Assembly (NCBI GenBank): GCA_013816485.1
Contig: JACDEI010000007.1
Coordinates: 1 to 64,000, forward strand
DNA length: 64,000 bases
Direction: 5' to 3'
Source of the DNA: Planctomycetota bacterium
GTDB taxonomy: Bacteria; Planctomycetota; UBA11346
The notes under the pieces are model-generated. The model was not told where the DNA came from and ran no database searches. It saw nothing but the letters and a program-made list of their open reading frames with translations. Within the stretch, counting starts at the first letter, position 1; each line of letters starts with the position of its first letter. A program made the position numbers and the translations under genes. This document shows, piece by piece, positions 44,130 through 52,101 of this stretch.

Positions 44130-44812
44130 CGCCGACGCTGCCGGCTGCGCTCCTGCTGGTCATCTGCCTTGTGCTGGGGATGTCCGGCTGCGGTGAGCGT
44201 CAGGAGGCCAGCGCACCAACTGCCCCACGGCCACCAACGCTGCCACCACCCGGTTCACCGATCACCTTCGGCAACCTCTGCGCCGCCTGCCACGGTCTGC
44301 GCGGCGAAGGCAACCGCGAGTTGCGCACGCCCTCGATCGCCGGCCTGCCGGCGTGGTACGTCAGCGAACAGTTCGACAAATTCCGCCGCAATCTGCGCGG
44401 CAGCGATCCCGCGGATCCTGACGGACAACGCATGCACGCGATCGCACGCCTGCTCGACGAGACCCAGATCGCGACCCTCGCCAGCACCGTCGCGGCGATG
44501 GAGCGCCAGCCCACTCGCAACACCCTCGGCGGCGATGCTGGTCGTGGACGGGAACTGTTCGAGGAACGCTGCATGCCCTGCCACCGCTACAACGGCAGTG
44601 GCGAACTGGCGTTCAAGGCCGCGCCGCTGACCGGCCTGCAGGACTGGTACCAGGTGGCGCAGTTGCAGAAGTATCGCGCCGGCATCCGTGGCGGCTCCGC
44701 CAGCGACGAGGACGGCAGCAAGATGCACCTGATCACCAGCGATCTGAGCGACAGCGAATTCCGCGACGTGGTCGCACACATCGCCGTGCTCGCGGAGCGC
44801 TACCGCGAGTGA
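44126..44812 (+). CDS. Diheme cytochrome c lipoprotein
   Basis: The 228-residue protein has a lipoprotein signal (LLVICLVLGMSGC) and two heme-binding motifs, CAACH (52-56) and CMPCH (149-153), one in each of two similar halves. Each half has a later Met suitable as axial ligand (QRMHAI, SKMHLI). The arrangement resembles cytochrome c4/c-553-type periplasmic electron carriers. It overlaps the amidohydrolase by 4 bp and ends a three-gene unit with the propeller gene, so it may accept electrons from an exported oxidoreductase rather than from its hydrolase neighbour (inference). Confidence 0.92.
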   Translation: MTPTLPAALLLVICLVLGMSGCGERQEASAPTAPRPPTLPPPGSPITFGNLCAACHGLRGEGNRELRTPSIAGLPAWYVSEQFDKFRRNLRGSDPADPDGQRMHAIARLLDETQIATLASTVAAMERQPTRNTLGGDAGRGRELFEERCMPCHRYNGSGELAFKAAPLTGLQDWYQVAQLQKYRAGIRGGSASDEDGSKMHLITSDLSDSEFRDVVAHIAVLAERYRE

Positions 44813-44840
44813 GCGAGCGGTGCTCGCCGGTGCTCTTCCC

Positions 44841-45010
44841 TCTAAGAAGCTGTCCGGAAAGGCACGACCGACATGGAGGACCGGAGGACCGGAGGACCAG
44901 AGGAACACAGCGCGGCGGAACCTCGGCGGTTCATCGACACTTCGTTTCTCGCTTCTCTCCGGTTCTTCGGTCCTCCATGTGAATTTCGGTCTTTTCAGAC
45001 AGCTTCTAAG
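44841..45010. repeat. MITE-like inverted repeat with internal 9-bp array
   Basis: About 45 bp at each end match as inverted repeats (AGAAGCTGTC...CATGGAGGACCGGAGGACC left; the reverse complement of GGTCCTCCATG...GACAGCTTCT right). The left arm holds short repeats of GGAGGACC. The right tip reaches into the stop codon of the convergent gene ending at 45006. No transposase is inside, so it would be non-autonomous. Confidence 0.8.
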
Positions 45011-45737
45011 GCTGGCGCGCCTTGAAGATCGGGAACGAGTTGGCCTTCGCACTCGGCGGCAAGGTGATGCTTTCACCGGCGCGCACGAGCTTGCGCACCA
45101 CCGCATACCGTCCGGCAGCGCCCTGCACGTAGAGTGATGTGACTTCGAAGCCGAGGGCGGGGAAATCCAAACCATCCGGTGGATCGCCGACCGCGATGTG
45201 CAGCACGCCGCCGGTGAGCACCTTGATCGTTATCGGCGTCGGTTCCTTGAACGGACGCTGGGTGAAATGCAGGCCCTGGAGCTCGTTCGACACCTCGCTG
45301 ATGAGGTAGTCGCGGTTGTTGAAGATCTGCTTGTTCGGCGCGAGCACCTCGACCGGATCGCCGGTGCTGAAGGTGATCACCGCCGGACCATCGCTAACCG
45401 TGGTGTCGTTGCCGAGCAGATCGGTGGTGCTCGGTTCGAGGTACGGTTTCAGCAGTTCACCGCTCTTGGCCTTTTCGAGGGCGCTCTTGAGCGCCAACGC
45501 ATCATCGAGCTTCCCCGCCTTGGTCGCCTTCTCCATCGCCTTCTGGATGATGGTGATGAGTTTGTTGTTCTCGTCCTGGACCTTCTTGCGGTACTCGCCC
45601 TGCGCCTTGTTCAGCGCCGGCTGCACCTGCGTGAGTTGGTCCTGGACGATCTTCGGCAGTTCCTCGGCACCGATGTTGCCACTCACCGCGAAGCTGACGA
45701 CGCCGAACACCAGGATGCGGATGAGGCAGGACGTCAT
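45006..45737 (-). CDS. Hypothetical exported protein with coiled coil
   Basis: The 243-residue protein starts at ATG 45737 (AAGGGG upstream), with a signal peptide (MTSCLIRILVFGVVSFAVSGNIGA). A helical coiled-coil segment (about 25-100: QDQLTQVQPALNKAQGEYRKKVQ, IIQKAMEKATKAGKLDDALALKSALE) comes next, then a beta-rich C-terminal domain of about 130 residues (TFSTGDPVEVLAPNKQIFNNRDY to the end). I recognise no family. The gene's stop lies in the right tip of the MITE-like element, so the C-terminus may have been altered by its insertion. Confidence 0.75.
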   Translation of the reverse strand: MTSCLIRILVFGVVSFAVSGNIGAEELPKIVQDQLTQVQPALNKAQGEYRKKVQDENNKLITIIQKAMEKATKAGKLDDALALKSALEKAKSGELLKPYLEPSTTDLLGNDTTVSDGPAVITFSTGDPVEVLAPNKQIFNNRDYLISEVSNELQGLHFTQRPFKEPTPITIKVLTGGVLHIAVGDPPDGLDFPALGFEVTSLYVQGAAGRYAVVRKLVRAGESITLPPSAKANSFPIFKARQP

Positions 45738-45850
45738 GCGATACCCCTTGATGATGACCAGGATGTCACTGCGGGCCGCCATGCCAGAATGGGATCCGGC
45801 GTATGGCGGTGGGACGTTGATCCACCGCCGGGGTCGGGAGCACCGGTGGC

Positions 45851-46834
45851 TCAGTTGCCCAGGGTGCGGGCCTGCTCGGCGTAATAGCCGGTCGGGTACT
45901 TCTTGATGAAGGCCTCGACCAGCTTGGCAAACCGCGGGTCCTTGCGCGCTTCGCCTGGGGCCGCAGCAAGCTTCTGATATTCCTTGCCGGCGGCGTAGCC
46001 CGGATCCTTCTTCAACTCGCCCGCGAGCTTCTGGTAGACTTTGGCGTCATCGTGGCCGGCGTAGCTGGTCGCCACGCTTTCGGCCAGTTCGGCTGCGCTG
46101 TAGACGTCGCCGGCATCCTTCTGCTTGGTGATCTCGCCATCGATCTTGGTTTTCCACGTGGCGATGGCTTCCAGCGTCGTGGTGGCCGCGGCGGCAGTGC
46201 CGGCGTCCTTGTCACCGGCAAGCTTCTCCAGCGCCTTCACCCCGGTGCCGACCTTGCCGGTGGCGATGCCGGCTTCGATGCGTGCGACTTTTTCCACGCT
46301 CGCTGGCTTGGCGAAACGCGGTGCCGGGCTGGCGGAAAGGCGCACGTTTTTCAGCGCGTTGGTGATGGTGCTCTCCTGCATATCACCGGGATGACCGTGC
46401 CAAGCGACCTTGCCATCGGGATCGATGACGAACACGTGCGGGATGCCGCTCACGCCGTAGGCATCGCCGATGTCGGCGCCGACACTGATCAGGTACGGGA
46501 TGTCCTTGGCCTTGATGAAGGCTTCGAGCCCGGTGCTGCTGCCGTCGGTATGGCCGACGATCACCAGGCCCTGCTCAGCGTACTTCTGGTGTAGTTCGAT
46601 GAGGTGCGGGATCGACGCCACGCACGGTCCACACCACGTGGCCCAGAAGTCGAGCACCACCACCCGCCCGCGCAGACTGGCGAGGGTGACCGGCGAACTC
46701 ATGGTCGGCGGCAGATTGTGGAACTGCTTGCCGCCGAACTCCGGCGCCGGTGAACCGACCGCCGGCTGCGCCGCGGCGAACACGCCCGCGCACATGACTG
46801 ATAACAGCAGCGTGGTGAAGGAGCGGGGCAGCAT
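45851..46834 (-). CDS. TlpA/ResA-type thioredoxin-fold protein
   Basis: The 327-residue protein starts after AGGAGG, with a signal peptide (MLPRSFTTLLLSVMCAGVFAA). A TlpA-like domain (about 25-165) carries WATWCGPC (Cys68, Cys71) and the cis-Pro segment GIPHVFVIDPDG. It should reduce disulfides of periplasmic partners, such as apocytochromes. A 160-residue Lys/Ala-rich helical C-terminal extension with repeated short motifs (YQKLAGELKKDPGYAAGKEYQKLAAAPGEARKD) resembles a TPR-like or coiled region and is not in ResA. It lies in a block of minus-strand secreted proteins. Confidence 0.9.
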   Translation of the reverse strand: MLPRSFTTLLLSVMCAGVFAAAQPAVGSPAPEFGGKQFHNLPPTMSSPVTLASLRGRVVVLDFWATWCGPCVASIPHLIELHQKYAEQGLVIVGHTDGSSTGLEAFIKAKDIPYLISVGADIGDAYGVSGIPHVFVIDPDGKVAWHGHPGDMQESTITNALKNVRLSASPAPRFAKPASVEKVARIEAGIATGKVGTGVKALEKLAGDKDAGTAAAATTTLEAIATWKTKIDGEITKQKDAGDVYSAAELAESVATSYAGHDDAKVYQKLAGELKKDPGYAAGKEYQKLAAAPGEARKDPRFAKLVEAFIKKYPTGYYAEQARTLGN

Positions 46835-46856
46835 GGAACCTCCTGCGACGAGTGGT

Positions 46857-46920
46857 GGAAACGCAAGCGAGTGGAGACGCTAGCGACAAGCGGAGACGCA
46901 AGCGACAAGCGGAGACGCAA
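46857..46920. repeat. 19-bp tandem repeat
   Basis: Two perfect 19-mers (GCGACAAGCGGAGACGCAA) at 46883-46901 and 46902-46920 are preceded by a degenerate copy. They lie just upstream of the TlpA-like gene's start region. Confidence 0.85.
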
Positions 46921-47037
46921 GGCATCGGAGAAGCTAACGGGGTTTGCCCGCGCTGCATCCGCCGGTTGCAGACATTCCACTCTACCGGCCCGGTCGCTGC
47001 CGCAGTCCATCAGGCGACCCGCGAGGGTGCGCTCTGT

Positions 47038-48294
<1,257 letters not shown>

Positions 48295-49947
48295 TCAGGG
48301 AACCGGCGTCGCCGGTGGTGGTGGCGTCACCGGTGCCACCGGTTTCTGCTCCGCCGCCGCGCTGCGCGCGTTTTCGACCATCTGCCGGATGCTCGCTGCC
48401 TGCCCGGACTTCAGCACCAGGTCCATGCTCGCCGGGACCGGATCATCGGTGCCGGTCAGCCAGCTGCGGGTGAAGGCCGCACGACGTTCCTCCGGCAGTA
48501 GGGTGAGGAACGTACGGTCCCAGTCGGCGCGCGTCACCACGCCACCGGAATGCTGCCGGTACCACTCGCGCAGCGCGGCGAACAACGCGTCGTCGCCGAC
48601 TTCGACGCGCAGGGCCTGGTACATCAGCGGACCACGGCAGTAGAGCAGCACGCCGAACTGCATCTCGCTCATGCGGTCGCCAGCAGTGTCGAGCGGCGCG
48701 GATTCCTTGGCGATCGCCATCATCGCCGGCAGACGGGTGCCGATCAGCATCTGCATGGTGTTCTCGGAGCGCAGGCGCTCCATCACGTACCACGTGCTCC
48801 ATTCGGTCAGCGGTTCGTCGAGCCACGGTTCGCGGTGCGTGTCGTTGCCGACCTGATCGTACCACCACGAATGCAGCACCTCGTGGATGGTGGCGTGCAA
48901 CAGGCTGTTCTCTTGATCGGTCAGCGGATCCCTGCCACGCCAGTTGAGTTTGGCGAACAACGGTTCGTGCAGGAAGGTCATGCCGCTGGCTTCCATGCCA
49001 CCGACCTGGAGCGCGAAGGTGGCGAAGACGATGTCATAGCTGCGGCGCGGGTACGCACCGAACATCTCGCTGGCGATGATCAGTGCATCGCGCGCAACGC
49101 TGGCACAGAACGCCGCACGTACCGTGTGTTTGCCGATGTAGGCGACGCGCACCTCCGGACCGCTCGGCGGTGTCAGGCGCATGACCTCCACTGGCTGGTC
49201 GCTGACCCACGCCACCAGGTTGCGGATGCGTGGCGCGAGCACCAGCCAGGTGCCATCCGTCTGACGTGATTCCTGGCCACCGGCGACCAGCGTCCACCCC
49301 GTCGGCAGGGTCAAACGCCAGCGGTAATCGGCGGCGCGCACGAATGACGGATCAGAGAAGGCCACCAGCGCGGGAAAATCCCAGCCGCCACGGTGGATCG
49401 CCGGCTCGGGCAGCCAACTGTACAGGTGGTGTCCGTGCGCGCTGCGCGTCAGCAAACCAGCGCGTCCGCCTTCCTCTGGGATGGTAGTGGTGAACGCCAG
49501 CGTGCAGGTGGTCCATGCTCCGGGAGCCAGGGGCGTGGTCAGCGGCAGCAACACCCCGCGACCATCCGCGACCAGCCGCGGCACGACTGCACGGCCGTCG
49601 ACCGTCGCCGCGTTAATGGTGATGCCGGTGCCGACGTAGGAACGCGCATTGTTGGCATGCAGTACGAAGCCTATTTCGCTCCACGGTTCGGCTCCATCGT
49701 TGTGCAGCGCCACCTGCATGCTGCCCTGCATGCGCCCCTGCGCCGGATCGTAGGTGCTGGTCACCTCAATCGCGGGTTGCACCTGCGCCAGCGGCAGGGC
49801 CTCGGCGGACAGTTCGGCCGCCACCGCGGAACGCAGGTCAGCGACCCACGCCGGCGGTTCGGCGGCGGACACCCGGTGGAGGAACAACAAGACCGCGATG
49901 AGACCCAGGTGCCAGCCTACGCGACGCTGGTTGACGATCGTGCTCAT
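48295..49947 (-). CDS. M1-family (gluzincin) metallopeptidase-like protein
   Basis: About 550 residues with a signal peptide (LGLIAVLLFLHRVSAA). The N-terminal beta domain is aminopeptidase-N-like. The zinc site is complete: HEVLH (about 356-360) and Glu379 within NDTHREPWLDEPLTEW, with the substrate-binding exopeptidase motif as GGMEASG instead of GAMEN. The tail is Pro-rich (PVAPVTPPPPATPVP). It should be an exported zinc aminopeptidase, but the family also contains non-peptidase members. The ATG at 49947 follows GGGAG at a good distance, whereas the upstream GTG at 49950 is less likely. Confidence 0.86.
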   Translation of the reverse strand: MSTIVNQRRVGWHLGLIAVLLFLHRVSAAEPPAWVADLRSAVAAELSAEALPLAQVQPAIEVTSTYDPAQGRMQGSMQVALHNDGAEPWSEIGFVLHANNARSYVGTGITINAATVDGRAVVPRLVADGRGVLLPLTTPLAPGAWTTCTLAFTTTIPEEGGRAGLLTRSAHGHHLYSWLPEPAIHRGGWDFPALVAFSDPSFVRAADYRWRLTLPTGWTLVAGGQESRQTDGTWLVLAPRIRNLVAWVSDQPVEVMRLTPPSGPEVRVAYIGKHTVRAAFCASVARDALIIASEMFGAYPRRSYDIVFATFALQVGGMEASGMTFLHEPLFAKLNWRGRDPLTDQENSLLHATIHEVLHSWWYDQVGNDTHREPWLDEPLTEWSTWYVMERLRSENTMQMLIGTRLPAMMAIAKESAPLDTAGDRMSEMQFGVLLYCRGPLMYQALRVEVGDDALFAALREWYRQHSGGVVTRADWDRTFLTLLPEERRAAFTRSWLTGTDDPVPASMDLVLKSGQAASIRQMVENARSAAAEQKPVAPVTPPPPATPVP

Positions 49948-49991
49948 CACGGACTCCCAACGCTAAAGGATACTGCCGATCCGCCTCAGAT

Positions 49992-50750
49992 TCAGCGGCG
50001 GTACGGCACCCACTCGGCGGAGGGCGGCGAGCCCCACCCGTCGCTGAGCGCGGAGTTCCACTCCGGTCTGGCGCCGGTGGCTGACGGCTTGGTGCTCAGC
50101 ACCGTCCCGTTCGCGGTCACGGCAAAGGCGCGACGGCCGCTCTCGCCCCACTGCTCGGGCCACGCGTAGGCGATCCAATGGCTCTCACGCTCCTTGATCG
50201 CTTCCGGGGAATGGTCGGTGATTTTCCCACGTGACGCTGCGGCGCCATTCCCATCGGGCAGGTAGAGCGCGAAGCGATAACCATTCAGCAGCGGCTCGGC
50301 GCTGTTCCATGACGGTGGGAGCAACGACAGGCGCGCGTCCGACACCGCATCCGTGCCGCTCAGTTCGGTGATGAAACCGTTCTCGCCCACACCATTTTTG
50401 TCCTCGTCGACAAAGGCACCGCCCTGGAACTGGATCTGGGAAGGGAATACGCCGGATTTGAGACTCGTCGCGGCGGCCGCCTCGTTGGAGATGACGCGGC
50501 TCTCCAACAGGTTGGGGATGGCGATCGCCGCGATGATCGCCAATGGCAGCAACAAGACCCCGAGACCGCCAAGCACCACTCCGGGAATGGCCAGGCCTTT
50601 GCTCTGGCCCTTGGTCAGCGCGATGATGCCGAGCACCAACGCGACGATGGCGAGCGGCAGCAGCACCAGGCCGAGGATGCCGAGCACCAGCGAAGCGATG
50701 GCAAGGCCGGAGCCCGGGGTCGCGGTTTGCATTTGATCGACATCATCCAT
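49992..50750 (-). CDS. DUF4190/pseudopilin-like membrane protein
   Basis: The 252-residue protein has two hydrophobic segments (about 15-48 and 55-80), typical of the DUF4190 repeat. The second runs into LAIIAAIAIPNLLESRVISNEAAAATSLKS, which is the N-terminal pattern of type II secretion pseudopilins without the cleavage-site Gly at its usual place. The soluble part ends WVPYRR and includes FVDEDKNGVGENGFI. Such DUF4190/pilin chimeras are common in planctomycetes. Function is unknown. A good AGGAG precedes the ATG. Confidence 0.8.
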   Translation of the reverse strand: MDDVDQMQTATPGSGLAIASLVLGILGLVLLPLAIVALVLGIIALTKGQSKGLAIPGVVLGGLGVLLLPLAIIAAIAIPNLLESRVISNEAAAATSLKSGVFPSQIQFQGGAFVDEDKNGVGENGFITELSGTDAVSDARLSLLPPSWNSAEPLLNGYRFALYLPDGNGAAASRGKITDHSPEAIKERESHWIAYAWPEQWGESGRRAFAVTANGTVLSTKPSATGARPEWNSALSDGWGSPPSAEWVPYRR

Positions 50751-50953
50751 GGCGGGTCTCCTGAAGGCCTGGGACTATGGCCATGCCCCAAGGAACGCGC
50801 AAGCCCTGGGACACAGCGTGCGGAGGTGAGTTGCCAGCGATGTGTGCCGGCGAGTGGCAGGGAATACTGCACGCGCCAAGTGGATGAAGGCCGCGAGGAC
50901 TAGCTCGCGCGTCAACGCAGGCTGTGGGAGAAATGCTTCGACCAGCTCGACAG

Positions 50954-50989
50954 CTACCTGCTCTACCTGCTCTACCTGCTCTACCTGCT
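50954..50989. repeat. 9-bp tandem array (CTACCTGCT)
   Basis: Four perfect copies of CTACCTGCT just upstream of the AHSA1 pseudogene. The translation LPALPALPAL in the ORF track is spurious. Confidence 0.9.
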
Positions 50990-51025
50990 CTCACTCAAAG
51001 CCCGAACGCTCAAGGAAAAGAAACC

Positions 51026-51362
51026 TTGATCATCGATCCCAAACTTGACCTCGTGTTCGAACGCATCGTCGATGTCCCACCCAGCTTGGTGTGGGAAGCA
51101 TGGACCGACGCGCTGCGACCCGGCTTCCGACCGGCGCTGGCTCATTGCTGTTAAGCTCAGGCCCCGCCCACATCAAATCCGATTGAACCGCCACGACGCT
51201 ACGAAGCGAAACCGCAGCCAGCCGCACGGTACGGGCACGAAGTACACCGCGATTGCCCTGCACGGCGACGAGGCCGGGCGCACAAAACACCAGGATAATG
51301 GGGTTCCACGCGGGCTGGGGCACCTACCTCGACCGTTGGTGGCACACGCCAAGACCTTGTGA
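51026..51362 (+). pseudogene. AHSA1/SRPBCC-domain protein, degraded
   Basis: From TTG 51026 (AAGGA upstream) the frame reads LIIDPKLDLVFERIVDVPPSLVWEAWTD, the exact start pattern of AHSA1-type START-domain proteins, then it breaks. The family C-terminus reappears in another frame (HGTGTKYTAIALHGDEAGRTKHQD), moves to a third frame (GFHAGWGTYLDR) and returns (LVAHAKTL, stop at 51360-51362). The middle of roughly 60-80 residues is missing. This is therefore a recently disabled gene with an internal deletion and two compensating frameshifts. A sequencing error could explain the frameshifts but not the missing middle. Confidence 0.82.
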
Positions 51363-51547
51363 TGATGGGCACTGTGACGCCGCATCGGGCAGATTCTGGC
51401 AATTCCCTGGCTTTACCTGGGACGGATGAGTAGGTTCCCGCCCGCCACCGGCCTGTCGCTGGTGGTCCCCAGGCGCGGGTAGCGCCATCCCGATGTCGCA
51501 AGACATCACCAGAGGACGCCTCGTGCGTCCATCCCGAGGTTATCCAG

Positions 51548-51877
51548 TTGGAACTCTACGTAGGCAATCTTCCCTGGTCGATGACTGATGCCAGTCTGTC
51601 GGCCCTCTTCGCAACCCATGGCAACGTCGAACGTGCCAAGATCGTGAACGATCGCGACACCGGCAAGAGCCGTGGTTTCGGCTTCGTCACCATGACCGAT
51701 GAAGCGGCCGGCCAGAAGGCTGTGCAGGCGCTCAACGGCACCGCATGCGACGGTCGCAACATCACCGTTCGTCCTGCTGAAGACCGTGCCAAAGCGCCCC
51801 GCGCTGGCGGCGGCGGCGGCGGATACGGCGGCGGTCGCGACGGCGGCGGCGGCGGCGGCGGCGGATACAATCGCTAA
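51548..51877 (+). CDS. Glycine-rich RRM RNA-binding protein
   Basis: The 109-residue protein has one RRM: RNP2 LYVGNL (about 3-8) and RNP1 KSRGFGFVTM (about 40-49), with a Gly-rich tail ending GGGGGGGGYNR. It is the bacterial Rbp type known from cyanobacteria and others as cold-responsive RNA-binding proteins. The only suitable start is TTG 51548, with GAGG about 9 bases upstream, which is unusual. The leader before it (51363-51547) has small inverted repeats that might form a 5' UTR structure. A strong terminator follows. Confidence 0.92.
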   Translation: MELYVGNLPWSMTDASLSALFATHGNVERAKIVNDRDTGKSRGFGFVTMTDEAAGQKAVQALNGTACDGRNITVRPAEDRAKAPRAGGGGGGYGGGRDGGGGGGGGYNR

Positions 51878-51903
51878 GCGCTAGAGAACTTCTGGTTCCT
51901 CAA

Positions 51904-51941
51904 CGCGGCCCGCTGGATTTCCAGCGGGCCGCGTCGTTTTT
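51904..51941 (+). terminator. Rho-independent terminator
   Basis: A perfect 13-bp stem (CGCGGCCCGCTGG / CCAGCGGGCCGCG), a 4-base loop and then TCGTTTTT, directly after the RRM gene. Confidence 0.93.
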
Positions 51942-52101
51942 GTGGGCTCTCGCCTCGGCGCTCTCGGCGGTTCATCTGCTTTCTTTCAGAATGACGCTCA
52001 TGGCCATCGATCCGCCATTGACGATCCCGAGATCCGATAAATACAGATTTTTCTCAGCGGATCACTGCCCGGATGCGTAGACGTTGCTCTGCGGAGCTTC
52101 C

